This document shows, piece by piece, positions 10,871 through 21,477 of a stretch of DNA of 64,000 nt. Under the pieces are notes generated by a model. It did not search any database, was not told where the DNA came from, and saw only the letters and a list, made by a program, of their open reading frames with translations. The DNA lies in the NCBI RefSeq assembly GCF_000372725.1, contig NW_005197273.1, forward strand, positions 338,395-402,394. The letters are read 5' to 3'. This stretch comes from Emiliania huxleyi CCMP1516. Taxonomy: Eukaryota > Haptophyta > Isochrysidales > Noelaerhabdaceae. Within the stretch, counting starts at the first letter, position 1. Each line of letters starts with the position of its first letter. Made by a program: the position numbers and the translations under genes.

Positions 10871-12196
10871 AAAAAACTGTTCAGTTTTCAAAGGCAAAAC
10901 ACGACGCTCTGCGGTTGGTGCACCCCTCACACTGACACATTCCCCTCATCCCTTACCCTTGGCTGAGCACATCTACCTGCGAGCTAGTCTCTCGGCATTC
11001 TCTCCCCTAGTCATCCGCCCGCGCCGCGCGCCATCTAATGGGCGTCTAGTGCAGCCACTGACGGCACTATTCCAAAGGAGCGGTCGATGCCTCGCCTAGA
11101 GTTCGGGTGGACTTGCGCACTGCTTAGCCCTGAGGGGGGAGTGTGTGTGAGGTGGTGTAATGTTGTCCCGTTTCAGGCGGCAGGTCAGGGGATTAGCCGG
11201 GAGGATTCGGCAGCTCAGCCGGGTGCCGACGCTTGTCCGACCCGGTCGTGCCAGCGTGTCGTGGGACATACAATTGTAGCTTGGGAAACGTGGCCCAAGT
11301 CTGTCGTGCGTCCCAATCAGCTCATCGCAACGAAGCAGCGCAACAAGTTGGCTGCTACCAACAAGGTCCTATGCTACGCGCGGATCGTTCAAAGAGGACC
11401 AGCGCATACACACACAGGCTTCTCTGACATGCGTTTGTTTGAGCTTGAGGCTATTAGTGAGAAATGTTTGGCTAGAGATTGCGCTCAAGAAGCAGCAACG
11501 AGAATCGGAAGGGGAGGATGCTGAGGCGGCGATTGCTGAGGCATGAGGAGGATCGATCCGGATTTTAGTAGGCGCCCGCCGCAGGCGAGGAAAATTCGGG
11601 CGGAGCGCCGTATCGATCACATCACACCCGGGCCAGTGTGCTTGCACTTTGAATGCCGTGGGGCTCCTGCCCGTGTCCGGGTGTGGAGATGCGAGGGTCG
11701 CCCCCCCTTGCCCCACCACTTGTGTGTGTGGAGAAATTTACCGTGCCTTACATTACCTTACACACATGCAACCTGTAAAGGGCGATATGTCGCCCCCCCT
11801 TGCCCCCCGGCCCCACCACTGGTTGGGTAGTAGTCTAAGTTCTGAGCCTCGACGCCTAGCGGGTCTAAGTGTGCCTAGGCACGCTGGGGTGCTTGCGCGG
11901 TCTAAGATCAGCGGGGGCCTCTTACATCGGCTAAGTCGACCGTGGCACGGCCTGGGGCCAAGAGGCTCCCACCGTGGGAGGGCAGGGGGCTTGCGTTTAC
12001 TTTCACAAGAAACACACGTACACGCAGTCACACCGCCAGAGCTAAGTACTCGCATCTATCTCTCTCTCTCTCTATGTCCTCTCTTCGTTCCCTGGTGGGT
12101 GTGGTCAGGGGACTGGCGCGGCGCTTCGCGCGGGCGCGGGCTGTCCGGTCTGCAATGACAGCAGCGAACGGCGCGGGCGGTACCCCCGCCACCTCC
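10871..12196. other. Intergenic with repeat fragments
   Basis: 1.3 kb. An ATG-started frame of 145 codons (11087-11524) has no motif and atypical composition, so I do not call it a gene. Contains the repeat at 11686-11760 shared with an intron at 31.8 kb and a CT microsatellite at about 12057-12073. Confidence 0.5.
11686..11760 (+). repeat. Dispersed repeat shared with an intron of the symporter gene
   Basis: GCGAGGGTCGCCCCCCCTTG, then CCCCACCACTTGTGTGTGTG, then GGAG, then TTACCGTGCC matches 31770-31850 nearly base for base (CCCCACCACCCTTGTGGGTG, GGAG, CACCGTACCC). There it forms the 3-prime half of a spliced intron that ends CCTTAG. The CGCCCCCCCTTGCCCC phrase recurs once more at about 11791. 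Reads as an intron-type sequence lying outside a gene. Confidence 0.75.
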
Positions 12197-13230
12197 CTAG
12201 ATCATCGCCCTCCGCCAGGTGTGGAGCCCCGCCCTCGCGCACGCCTCGAGCAGCAGCCGCTTGTCCGAGGGGCAGCGCATGCGGAAGTCTACCGTCCGGC
12301 GCGGGCCGACCCCTGCAGGGGGGCGGAGCTCCGGGACGGGTTGGCCGAGGGACGGCTCTGGCGGGACTCGCGTCGCGGGGGGGGGGGGGGGGGGGGTTTC
12401 CCCAAAAAGGCGGCAGCACGGCCCGGAGGGCGAGGCCCCCCTCCACCTGGAAAGGACGGGGAAAGGGAGGGGTGAGGGGCCAGGGCGGGAAAAAAGGGGA
12501 AGTCCCCCCCACACTTTGCCATATTTCGGCTGTGTCCCGGCTCTCGCTCTCTCGGGTGACCTCGACGCCGATCAGTTCCGAGGCGAGCCAAATGTTGGTG
12601 GCGGAGGTCCAGTCCTTTGGGTCGGACCTGGAAAGGGAGGTGGAGCTCACACGCAGCAGCCGCGCCTGTGCGGGAAGGTTCCGAGAAGGCTCACGGGGGG
12701 CAAGGTCCGGGAAGACTGGAGAGGCGAGGAGCGGACGCGCGTAGTCGCCGCGCCAGGGGTGCCTCCGCGTGACCAGGAAGCAGCAGGGGGCCGCCTGCGG
12801 GCGGGGAGGGCGGGGGTGGGCGGGTGGGGGAAGAGAGGCGCGCCCGAGTCAGCGAGGGGTGTCTCGGAAGCGTCTCGGAGGCGTCTGGGAAGCTTCCGCA
12901 CCGCTCGCTGCTCCTCTGCGAGCGACCATGAGACGAGGAGCGCGTCGACGAGGGAGACGGACGAGTCGACGCTTAGCGATCGCGAGCGCGACTTGGTGGG
13001 CCCTTCTCCCGGATGCTGTGCGCGCTGCAGCCAGACTCGTATGCTGTCGTCCACGGCCGTGTCGGTGTCGAATATGTCGTCTGTGGACGGCGTCGCGGAC
13101 ATCGCGGCGACGCCATTGGTGGACGGCGTCGCGGACATCGCGGCGACGCCACTGGTGGACAGATTTCCGCGGGTCACGTCCCGTAGTCGGCAGCCTGCCG
13201 CGATCCGCGTCAGCTTCTCTCGCGCCGGCT
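12197..13230 (-). CDS. Possible hypothetical gene (weak model)
   Basis: Three protein-like stretches on the - strand: STDDIFDTDTAVDDSIRVWL onward to SWSLAEEQRAVRKLP (about 13085-12890), DWTSATNIWLASELIGVEVT (about 12620-12560) and VDFRMRCPSDKRLLLEACAR ending WRRAMI at a stop at 12197. They are separated by G- or C-rich sequence that could be introns. A 39-bp tandem duplication at 13084-13161 (VDGVADIAATPL twice on +, GVAAMSATPST on -) lies at its 5-prime end. No family recognised; splice junctions not resolved. Confidence 0.3.
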
Positions 13231-13434
13231 TGCGCTGAGGCCACGCCGATTTGCGGTTCTGCACGATGCTGTCGCAGACATGCATGGCACGAATCGATGA
13301 GCACTGGTGAGGTTGCGCCGTAGCGGAGGTAGCTGCTTCGCACGTGCCTGGTTGGTGTCTCTGGTTGGTGTCTCTCTCGGCTCTTCCAGCAGCTTGGCAC
13401 CTCATCGAAAATTCGGCTGCAAAATTCTTTTCAT

Positions 13435-13950
13435 CGGTATAGCGAGCAGCGCCGCCTCTTTCTCTTCAACGCGGAGGCGCGGTGCAGCTCGGGCGACACC
13501 TTCATGTCGACCGAGGGCTGCGCGCAGGGCGATCCTCTCGGGCCCTTCCTCTTCGCCGTCGGCTATCATTGGACCCTGCTCGAGATGCAGGTGCGCAACC
13601 CGTCCGCCCTAATTTGCGCCTACCTTGACGATACCTACGTCGCGGACGCGCCGAGGGCGGCTCTCGAGGCGATGCTCGAGGGCGACGACCTTGCTCAACT
13701 CTGGAGTGGCGTCGAGAGCAACAAGTCCAAGCGGTGCATGTGGGCCCCCGACCCGCGCTCGCTCGACGCGGTGCGCAACCGCACGGATGTCAAGGGCACG
13801 CCGGACTCCGCAGACGGCGTCCTTCGCGGTATTCGCGTGCTCGGGGCGTACCTCGGGGACAAGGCGTGGTGCCGTGACAAACTTGTCAAGCGCGTCCGCA
13901 AGGCGCTGGAGCCGCTCTCGGTAACCTCACATCCAGGGCCGGTGAGCTGA
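13435..13950 (+). pseudogene. Reverse transcriptase fragment, non-LTR (LINE) type
   Basis: A 170-codon frame with retroelement RT hallmarks: STEGCAQGDPLGPFLFA (the QGDPL block), then AYLDDTYV, the YxDD catalytic box in YLDD form, then NKSKRC. This is the palm part of a LINE-like RT. The fingers upstream, any endonuclease and the thumb/C-terminal part are absent, so it is a fragment. The frame ends at 13950. The preceding sequence (about 13415) carries the AAAATTCTTTT word seen in other dispersed repeats here. Confidence 0.8.
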
Positions 13951-14962
13951 GAAGCGCATCCAGCGGGCCGGATGATCGGGATCGGGCTACGGGCTAGAGA
14001 GCCCTGACCCCTAGCTAGGGGGGGTGCGCATTCGCAGGGCAAGGGCCTTAAAGTAAACACGGGTCTCCGAGGGTTAGTTCTGCGCTTTGGGTGCCCCCTA
14101 GCGGCGGAACGCCCCCTCTACTCGGAGCTAGTAAACACCAGACACTAGACATCTAACATGTTTTCTTTCTTTTTCTACTCGGAGCCAGTGATACGAGAAT
14201 ACGCACATGTGACAAGAATACACACTGCCCCCACGGAGTACCTGTACTACTCGACGATAATACAAGAATACGCAGCTTGGAAGTTGCAGACGCCTATAAA
14301 GAAAAAACAGCAAGCTAAATTTCGGCGGCTAAAAAGCAAAGGACGGGCGCTTTTGATCGGCAAAGCAAAGTTGGAGTAACGGCGACCGCGTCGCCACAAT
14401 GCCAGTCGCCTGTCGAGCAGCCTTGGCGGCGCGCATGCGCCGCAGGGTTGACCGACAGCCGCGCGCCTCGAGCCTCTCGCTCCACTCGCGGCACGACGCG
14501 CCCCGCGCGCCGGTCAGCGCAGCAGGAGTATTGCGACATGCTGCACAACGCCAGGGACAGCACTGAGAAGCTGGCGCCAGTCGCCCACCAGCATGTCTCA
14601 GCACCGGGTGAGGGAGCATGCTGCGCACGCTGAAGCAGCACGAGGTCACCACCAATCAGGCCCTCACACCACTGCACGGCCGCCCTCGAGCACCAGCAGC
14701 CGCGCTGCGCCATGCTCAAGCTCAGGAGGCCACCCTGCTTCTCGCAGCTTTGTGCAGCGCAGCGAGCGAGCAGCGCCGCACCAGGCGGACCCATGGCGTG
14801 CTCAGCCAGCCGTGAGGCGGAGGCAGGCCGAGTGAGCGCGAGCCGCGCGGGAGGCCATGCCCCGCGCACCGGCGAGCGAGTGGCACGAAAGAGTGCAAGG
14901 TCGCGCATGCTTTTGCGTAACGTCCACTCGAGTTGTGTTGTCTAAATTCTTTTCCCTGTGTT
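13951..14962. other. Intergenic
   Basis: 1.0 kb between the RT relic and the repeat upstream of the glycosidase. Several 60-200 codon frames overlap on both strands with no motif. I see no gene that I can support. Confidence 0.5.
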
Positions 14963-15028
14963 CGTGCCAGTGCGCGCCAGTCCCGTGCCCAGTGTCGTGC
15001 GAGGGAGTTTTGTTGTAAGATTCTTTTC
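14963..15028 (+). repeat. Dispersed repeat upstream of the GH3 gene
   Basis: GTGCCAGTGCGCGCCAGTCC, CGTGCCCAGTGTCGTGCGAG and GGAGTTTTGTTGTAAGATTC in a row, repeated almost exactly on the other strand at 27141-27210. Flanked by TAAATTCTTTTCCCTGTG words on both sides (14942 and 15015). It sits about 110 bp before the GH3 start codon, so it may be part of a promoter or 5-prime leader. Confidence 0.8.
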
Positions 15029-15144
15029 CCTGTGTCTTCGCCCGCTTCTGCCCTCGCTGGTCGTCTCGACGCTCGTCACCTCTGCGCGTTCACCCGTAGA
15101 CACCGCGACTGTCCTCCACTTGGCCGCACAACATTCACAGTCGA

Positions 15145-18100
15145 ATGGCCGCCGCCACGCTCTGGCTCTCGCGCATGAGCGCCGCCGACAAGATCGGCCA
15201 AATGACGCAGTTGGACATCTCCATGGTGCTCGCAGACGGCTGCCCGCTGCGCATCGACGACGCGAAGCTGCGCAGGCAGCTTCGCGTCCACCGGCTGGGG
15301 TCGCTGCTCAACTCTCCCTTCTCCGGCACCGAACCGCGATGCGGGTCGTCGGGCTGGAATGCGACTGATTGGCGCGCCGCTGTCGAGCACATCCAGACGG
15401 CCGCCGCCGACGAGGGTCTCCCTCCTCTCGTCTACGGCATCGACTCGGTCCACGGCGCGTCGTACTGCCGCGGCGCCACCCTGCTGCCGCAGCAGCTCGG
15501 CCTCGCCGCGTCCTTCGACGAGTCGCTCGCCGCCGCCTCCGGCTGGATCACCGGCAAGGACAGCCGCGCCGCGGCGACGCCGTGGATGTTTGCGCCCATC
15601 CTCGGCGTTGCGTCGCACCCGCTCTGGCCGCGCGTGTACGAGACGTTTGGCGAGGACCCGCTGCTGGTTGCGAGGATGGGCGCGGCGGTGGTGGAGGGGA
15701 TGCAGCGGCGCGGCGGCGAGGGCGAGATCCCGGCGCGTGCGGCGGCGTGCATGAAGCACTTTGTGGCCTACTCGGCGCCGCGGAACGGGCACGACCGCGA
15801 GGGCGCGTGGCTGTCTCGGCGCGAGCTGGAGCAGACCTACCTGCCGCCCTTCCAGGCCGCGGTGGACGCCGGCGTACAGAGCGCGATGGAGAGCTACCAG
15901 GAGGTGAACGGCGAGCCCGTGGTTGGCTCGGCGGCGCTGCTGCAGGGGCTGCTGCGCGAGCGGATGGGCTTCGAAGGGCTGCTGGTGACGGACTGGCACG
16001 AGGTTCGGCCATTGGCATGCCCTTCAGTGGCGGAGTGCGCAGCAGCGTCTCTTCACGTCTTCCGGCTGTGAGCAGGTCGGCAACCTGCACGACTTTCATC
16101 GCGCGGCATCGCTGGAGCTCGAGGCGGTGCTGCTGCTGCTGCTGTCGCTCGGCTACCTCTCGGCTGCCTCTCTAGGCGAGCTCGCCGGAGGAGGCGGTAC
16201 TCCTCGCCATCGGCGGCTCGAGCTCGCTCGACATGTCGATGGTGCGCACCGACGAGTCCTTCTCCCCTCCTCACCAGTTGACCCGCTCACACTGCGATGG
16301 CAATGACCGCAGGTGCCCACCGACGAGTCCTTCTCCCCTCCTCGCCAGTTGACCCGCTCACACTGCGATGGCAATGACCGCAGGTGCCCACCGACGAGTC
16401 CTTCTCCGTGCTGATGGAGCGGCTGCACGCGCGCGGAGCAATCGACGAGGCGCGAGCTCGACCCTTAATTCACCCTTCATCAACCCCTTAATTCACCCGT
16501 CATTCGCAATCGACGAGGCGCGGCTCGACGTGTCGGCGCTGCGTGTGCTCCGTCTCAAGGAGTGGTTCGGAAGGAATGAGTCGATCAACGAATCCACTAG
16601 TTAGCGAGTTGCTGCGGGCGCTGTCTCTAGGAGTGGCTCGGCCTGCTCCCGCCGCCGCCCGCCGTCCGCCCCCCCCCGTGGTCGGACAGCGAGGCGACGG
16701 TGCGGCTCGTCGAGAGCGTGGGCAGCGCCTCGGACGCCGCACTTGCCCACGAGGCTGCGCGCGCCACGGTCACGCTGCTCAAGAACGTTCCGCCGTTTGA
16801 CGACGACGAGAGGCTGCCGCACCCCGCCCCCTCCGCCCCGCTCAGTCATTCTCATCCTCCCATATCGCCATATCGTCGTCCTCATCGCCACCAACCGCCA
16901 TCGTCAGCTTGGTCGTTGCTGCCGTGGTTGTCTAGGCCACCCCTCCTCCCCCTCCTCCCCCTCCTCTAGGCCACCCCTCCTCCCCCTCCTCCCGGCCGAC
17001 AAGGGAGGCTCCGTCCGCCGCGTCCTCGTGACGGGCGAGAGATAGCCGAGAGATAGCCTAGATATAGGCGAGGTATAGGCGAGGTATAGGCGAGATATAG
17101 CCGCGACCTCGTGACGGGCCCTGCTGCCGCCTCTCCGCGCCAGCCTCTCTTCACGCTTGCGGCTGTGAACAGGCCCCGCTGCCGACTCGCTGGGCCGCCT
17201 CTCTGGCGGCTGGACGGCGCACTGGCAAGGAACGCTCGCCGACGAAGAGATCCGCGCCGCGGGAACGCCGACGCTGCTCGAGGTCAACGCTCCCCAGATC
17301 TCCTCACACCTCCCCTCCGTCGCCTCGTCGCCTCTCCCCCCACTGCCACCTCCCTGCTCGCCGCCTCTTCCCCACCGCTGCCTCCCCCCCTCCCTCCTAG
17401 GCTCTGCGCGCTGCCGGCGGCTGGGAGGTGGACCACCTCCCCGGCTGCTCGCTCCCCGGCACCGCCTTTGCCGTTCGGTCGCCGTGCGCGCAGACAAACT
17501 CGACGGCTGAGCTGGTCGCTGCTGCGGCGCTCGCTGACGTCGTGGTACTTGGGCGAAGGGCACGCACAGAGGGGGGGGAGCGAGAGCAGCGCTCCTTCAC
17601 ACGTGCACGCTGTGGGTAGGTTGCCTGCTTGGGCGAGGACCCGCACACGGAGAAGCCAGGCGGCTCTGGACGACCTCTCGCACGTTTGCCGTGGACGGCG
17701 TCTGTTCACGGCTGCGCAGCTGTGAGCAGGCGACTTGGACGACCTCTCGCTCGACGCCGGTCAGCTCGACCTCGTGCGCGCCCTGAATCAGCCCTTAATT
17801 CACCCCTAATTCACCCTTAATTCGCCTTTCATTAGGTCAGCTCGACCTCGTGCGCGTCCTCGCCTCCGCCGGCAAACCCATCGCGCTCGTGCTGGTCACC
17901 GGCCGGCCGCGCCTCTTGCACGGCGTCGAGGCGCTGCCGCAGGTCAAGAGAGAGCGGAGAGCGAGAGGTGTGTGGGATGAGATCTTTGATCGAGAGAGGC
18001 GTCGAGGCGTTGCCGCAGGTCAACGCGGTCCTCCAGTCCTTCCTGCCGGGCCCGCACGGCGGCGCCGCGCTCGCCGACGCGCTGGTTGGCACTTTCGAGC

Positions 18101-20026
18101 CGTCGGGCCGGCTTCCAATCTCGTGGCCAACCGCCGCCTCCTCTCTCCTCTACCCGCATTGGCACCCCACCCCACGCAGCGGTGGCCGGCGCGCTGTGAA
18201 CGGCGTCTCGTCACGCGGCCCCGCCGTGGGCGCAGGCACGCCGTCACGCAACAGTGCGACGGATCGCCCAACTGCGGCGTGGCGTGGCCCTTTGGGCACG
18301 GCCTCTCTCGCCCTAGAAGCGGAAGATCTCCCCATATCTCCCCATCTCTCTCGCCCTATAAGCGGAGCACGCACTCCCGTCTTCCAGCGAGAGGACACGG
18401 ACTCCGCCGTCTTCGGCCGTCTTCCGCTGCATTCACTGTGTCCGCAGCCCCCTCGTATCCACGCGGTCCTCTGAAGACGCTGCACAGGACCCGGCTCCCT
18501 CTTCCCCCGCCCCCTGAGGTTGGTGTGTTCGGCTCGTAGGCCTCTCCTACACGCGGCTGCAGTACAGCCCCCTCCTCCTCTCCTCGGGCGCCCTCCCGCG
18601 AACCGGCGCGGTCAACGCGTCGGTGGCTGTCTCGAACCCTTCCTCACTCGCGCTCAACCACACGGTGCTTCTCTTTGCCGCCGCCGACTTCCGGCGAGCG
18701 GCCGCTCCCCGAGGCGCAACCTCGGCAAATCTCGGCATCAATCTCGGCGAATCTCCCCTCAGGCGGGTCATCCCGGAGGCGCAGCAGCTCAAGGCTTTCC
18801 TTGCTGCTGGAGCCGGACTCACCGCCATTCATAATTGACCGGGTGAGCGAGTGACTGCAGGCCTTCCGCCGCGTGCTGCTGCCGGCAGGCTCGAGCGTCG
18901 AGGTCTCCTTCACGCTGCGCGCGGACGACTTTCGGTACTGGGGCCTCGAGGAGCGGTGGGTGGTTGAGGGTGGTAACGTCTCGCTGTGGTGCGAGATCAC
19001 TCGAGATCACCCGAGATCACTCGAGATCACTCGAGATCACTCGAGATCACTCGAGATCACCCGAGATCGCCGTGGTGCGAGACCCGCCCTCGATTCGCCC
19101 TCTGCTAATCTCGGATACACCTCGAGCACACCTCGAGCACACCTCGAGCACACCTCGAGCACACCTCGAGCACACCTCGAGCACACCTCGAGCATACCTC
19201 GAGCACACCTCGAGCACACCTCGAGCACACCTCGAGCATACCTCGCCTCGAGCACACCTCGAGCACACCTCGAGCACACCTCGGGCTCACCTCGAGCACA
19301 CCTCGAGCATACCTCGGGCTCACCTCGGAGACAGGGCACACCTCGGATGCACAGGTGCGACCCGCTGCTGCGACCAAAGGGGCCTCTCGCCGCCCTTGGT
19401 GCGGTGACACGGCGGCGCGCGTCCGAGGGCAGCGGGCTAGCGGCGGCGCGGGCACGTCTGTACGTCGAGGGCGACACAGCCGCGGGCGCGGGGTTGGAGG
19501 TGGCGGGTTGAGCGGCGCCTCTTCACGGCTCGCACTGTGAACAGGCGATTGCCGCGGGACGGGGTGTGGGACGGCCGGCTGGCTGGAGCGAGACGCGTCC
19601 GGCCGTTGGCACGAGCTTGGCGGTTCTTCCCCTCGCCACGGCGATGGCGGCGGCGGGAGCCGGATGGGGTCGCAGCTGCTGCTGACTGCGGCCACCCTCG
19701 CCCTCGGCTGGCTGCTCGGCTGTCTCTCCGCCGGCAAGTGCGACGCCGCCAAGCAGTGCGCGAGGCGGACTTTCGTGGCGGGGCGCCGGCGCGCCATCAG
19801 CGAGATGCCTCTCACTCACCACCAGCGCAGCGTCGTCGGCGGCAGCGAGATGGCGCCCCTCCCTCCGGCGGACGGCGGCGGCGTGGGGACGGCCGCTCCG
19901 GCGGGCCGGGGATCGCACGACCTCTCACACGCCTCGGATCACACGTCGCCTCGCGACAACGTCGACTTTGGCGAGCGCGACCCCGCGGGCCCGCCGCGGC
20001 CGGACAAGGCGTGGACGCACCACTGA
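15145..20026 (+). CDS. Family 3 glycoside hydrolase (beta-glucosidase type), membrane anchored
   Basis: Predicted retaining beta-glycosidase. ATG at 15145. Exon 1 (to 16002) has the barrel motifs YGIDSVHGA, MKHFVAYS and LLVTDWHE, the Asp of TDW being the expected nucleophile. Later exons: DMSMVRTDESF; LRVLRLKE/WLGLLP; HEAARATVTLLKN; VRRVLVTG; PAADSLGRLSGGWTAHWQG; ADVVV...LGEDPHTEKPG; DDLSLDAGQLDLVRVLASAG; VTGRPRLLHGVEALPQ; LVGTFEPSGRLPISWPT; CGVAWPFGHGLS/YTRLQYSP; Fn3-like end VEVSFTLRADDFRYWGLEE. The last exon encodes a hydrophobic helix (LLLTAATLALGWLLGCLSA, about 19675-19735) and a short tail, so the enzyme is probably type I membrane bound. Clear introns: 16003-16075, 16106-16175, 16242-16383, 16450-16517, 16560-16630 (GA-AG), 17545-17619, about 17660-17729 and 18300-18538. 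The C-terminal 1 kb is interrupted by minisatellites and less certain. Confidence 0.9.
16242..16383 (+). repeat. Intron made of two tandem 71-bp copies
   Basis: GTGCGCACCGACGAGTCCTT begins at 16242, GTGCCCACCGACGAGTCCTT at 16313 and again at 16384. The first two 71-bp units are nearly identical, each ending AATGACCGCAG. The third copy continues as exon (VPTDESFSVLMERL). The intron therefore holds one full duplicate of itself, and either AG could in principle be used. Confidence 0.9.
19100..19335 (+). repeat. 11-bp minisatellite, CTCGAGCACAC
   Basis: About 20 copies of CTCGAGCACAC with variants (CTCGAGCATAC, CTCGGGCTCAC), preceded at 18990-19075 by a 10-bp repeat CGAGATCACT. Located between the Fn3-like exon and the C-terminal exon of the GH3 gene, so probably intronic. 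Confidence 0.9.
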
Positions 20027-20345
20027 CAGGACCCCAGCCTGCGCGATGCGCCGTGGAAAAGCGCATCAAACAGAGGCTGCTCTAAATGTACGGCTCTGTG
20101 GTTGGTCACGGGACGATCTGAGTATGCATTGGCCGTCTGTGTGAAGTACTGTTACGTACACGGAGTTTTGTCACATGCGGTTTTTTGCGTTTGGGGAAGG
20201 TCACACTTTCTAGGCGGCGGCGAAAGTACAGTAACGACGGCCATGCTAACACGACGGGCGATAAAAGGCAAGTCCGCGGGGGAAGAACTTTTCGCCGCTG
20301 CCACACGCAATCACGGTCCCACCGGCCCTCACTCCGGGGGACGCG
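20027..20345. other. Intergenic
   Basis: 319 bp between the GH3 stop and the next ATG. No gene. The last 10 bp already belong to the repeat shared with 21605-21712. Confidence 0.5.
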
Positions 20346-20987
20346 ATGTACAAAGCATACAAGAGGAGGAGAAAAAAGAGGAGAGGCGCCAGTGGTGACG
20401 AAGCAGAAACTAGCGCAGACGAGAGCAGGGCAGACCCGGGGACTTGGAAAAAGGCCCGGCAGAAGGCGAACAAGGCGGAGAGGAAGGCTGCGGCGGCGGC
20501 CGCGAGCGAGGCCGAGCGTGCGGACTACCCGCACGCGCAGCTGCGCGAGAACGTCAAGTTCGTGATGGAGGGCTTGGAGGCTGCGACGCAGGCGGCGCGC
20601 AACCCCACAGGGTCCAACATTCAGGTCGCCTACTCGCTGCCTCCCGAGGGGGGCAGCGGGTTCGGCGACCTGGTGTACGCCACGGTCCCTCTGGGCTCCG
20701 TGGCGACGAAGGTCGCCCGGGACTGGCTCGCCAACGAGCTCTACGAGCCGTCCCGGCGCGGCAAAATTGATGCGGCCTGCAGGGACCGAAAGGTCGCCGA
20801 CCTGATCACGGCTGCCGGCGCCTCGGTGCCGGCCGACGCCGTGTTCAGCGGCAGGTTCGCCTCGGGCGAGACGCCCCGCTCGACGACCTCCGCCTCCGAG
20901 GCGGACGAGGGCGACGGCGCCGGCGGCGATGGCGGGACCGGCTTCGACCTGTTCGGGCCGGACCCCACCCCCATGGAGGACCTCTGA
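20346..20987 (+). CDS. Hypothetical protein with basic N-terminus and acidic C-terminus
   Basis: 213 residues from the ATG at 20346, single exon. The N-terminal 75 residues are highly charged (MYKAYKRRRKKRRG, then Lys/Arg/Ala-rich helix). The middle (NVKFVMEGLEAATQAARNPT, LVYATVPLGSVATKVARDWL) looks globular. The end is acidic (EADEGDGAGGDGG, PTPMEDL). No family recognised. Its first 35 codons are duplicated, inverted, at 21605-21712 inside another frame, which suggests a mobile or multicopy gene. AATAAATAAAAA at about 21220, 230 bp downstream, could be a polyadenylation signal. Confidence 0.6.
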   Translation: MYKAYKRRRKKRRGASGDEAETSADESRADPGTWKKARQKANKAERKAAAAAASEAERADYPHAQLRENVKFVMEGLEAATQAARNPTGSNIQVAYSLPPEGGSGFGDLVYATVPLGSVATKVARDWLANELYEPSRRGKIDAACRDRKVADLITAAGASVPADAVFSGRFASGETPRSTTSASEADEGDGAGGDGGTGFDLFGPDPTPMEDL

Positions 20988-21477
20988 GGTCCTCCCCAGT
21001 CTCACCCCACCTTACCTCTGCCCCCCCCTCCCCCCATCCCTCTGCCTCCCATAGGGCAGGATAGCACTAGCATATGCGCCGAGTGCGCACACTGGGCCCA
21101 CATAGATGTGACCCGCCCACTCGAGTGCGGCGCCCGGATGCTAGTGCTTGAGAAGACACCACAAACGCGGCAACACACACGCGCGCGCGCGCGCGCGCGC
21201 GCACACGCGCGCCTCTTAAATAAATAAAAACGGACACCTCTCTACTGTGAGATGGGTAAAAAGGAACAGGTCCCCGCCCTTGCGGTCTTTGTGCAGGGTT
21301 CTTTGTGGGTGTGGTCGGCGACTAGCCGGGGTCGTCCTCCCGGTGGGGGACTAGCACTAGCCGTCTTCCACATGGTCCCTCGGGTCCCTGCTACTCCTAA
21401 TCTCTTCGTACATCCTCCTGCTGATCTCCGCAAAGTCCTGCTCCCTCCCTCGTCTCGCCCTGCGCGTCTGCTGCGCC
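20988..21477. other. Intergenic with an 11-bp inverted repeat
   Basis: AGCACTAGCAT (21063-21073) and its exact complement ATGCTAGTGCT (21138-21148) flank 64 bp. A (GC)n/(CG)n tract lies at about 21180-21202, followed by AATAAATAAAAA. GACTAGCACTAGCC at about 21350 repeats the same ACTAGCA word. Probably the 3-prime region of the gene before it. Confidence 0.6.

Noticed and set aside
11087-11524. 145-codon + strand frame
   Set aside because: Has an ATG but no motif, no coherent composition and lies in a repeat-containing gap.
20106-21005. 299-codon - strand frame opposite the 20346 gene
   Set aside because: Antisense shadow; the + frame starts with an ATG and has its start duplicated as protein elsewhere.
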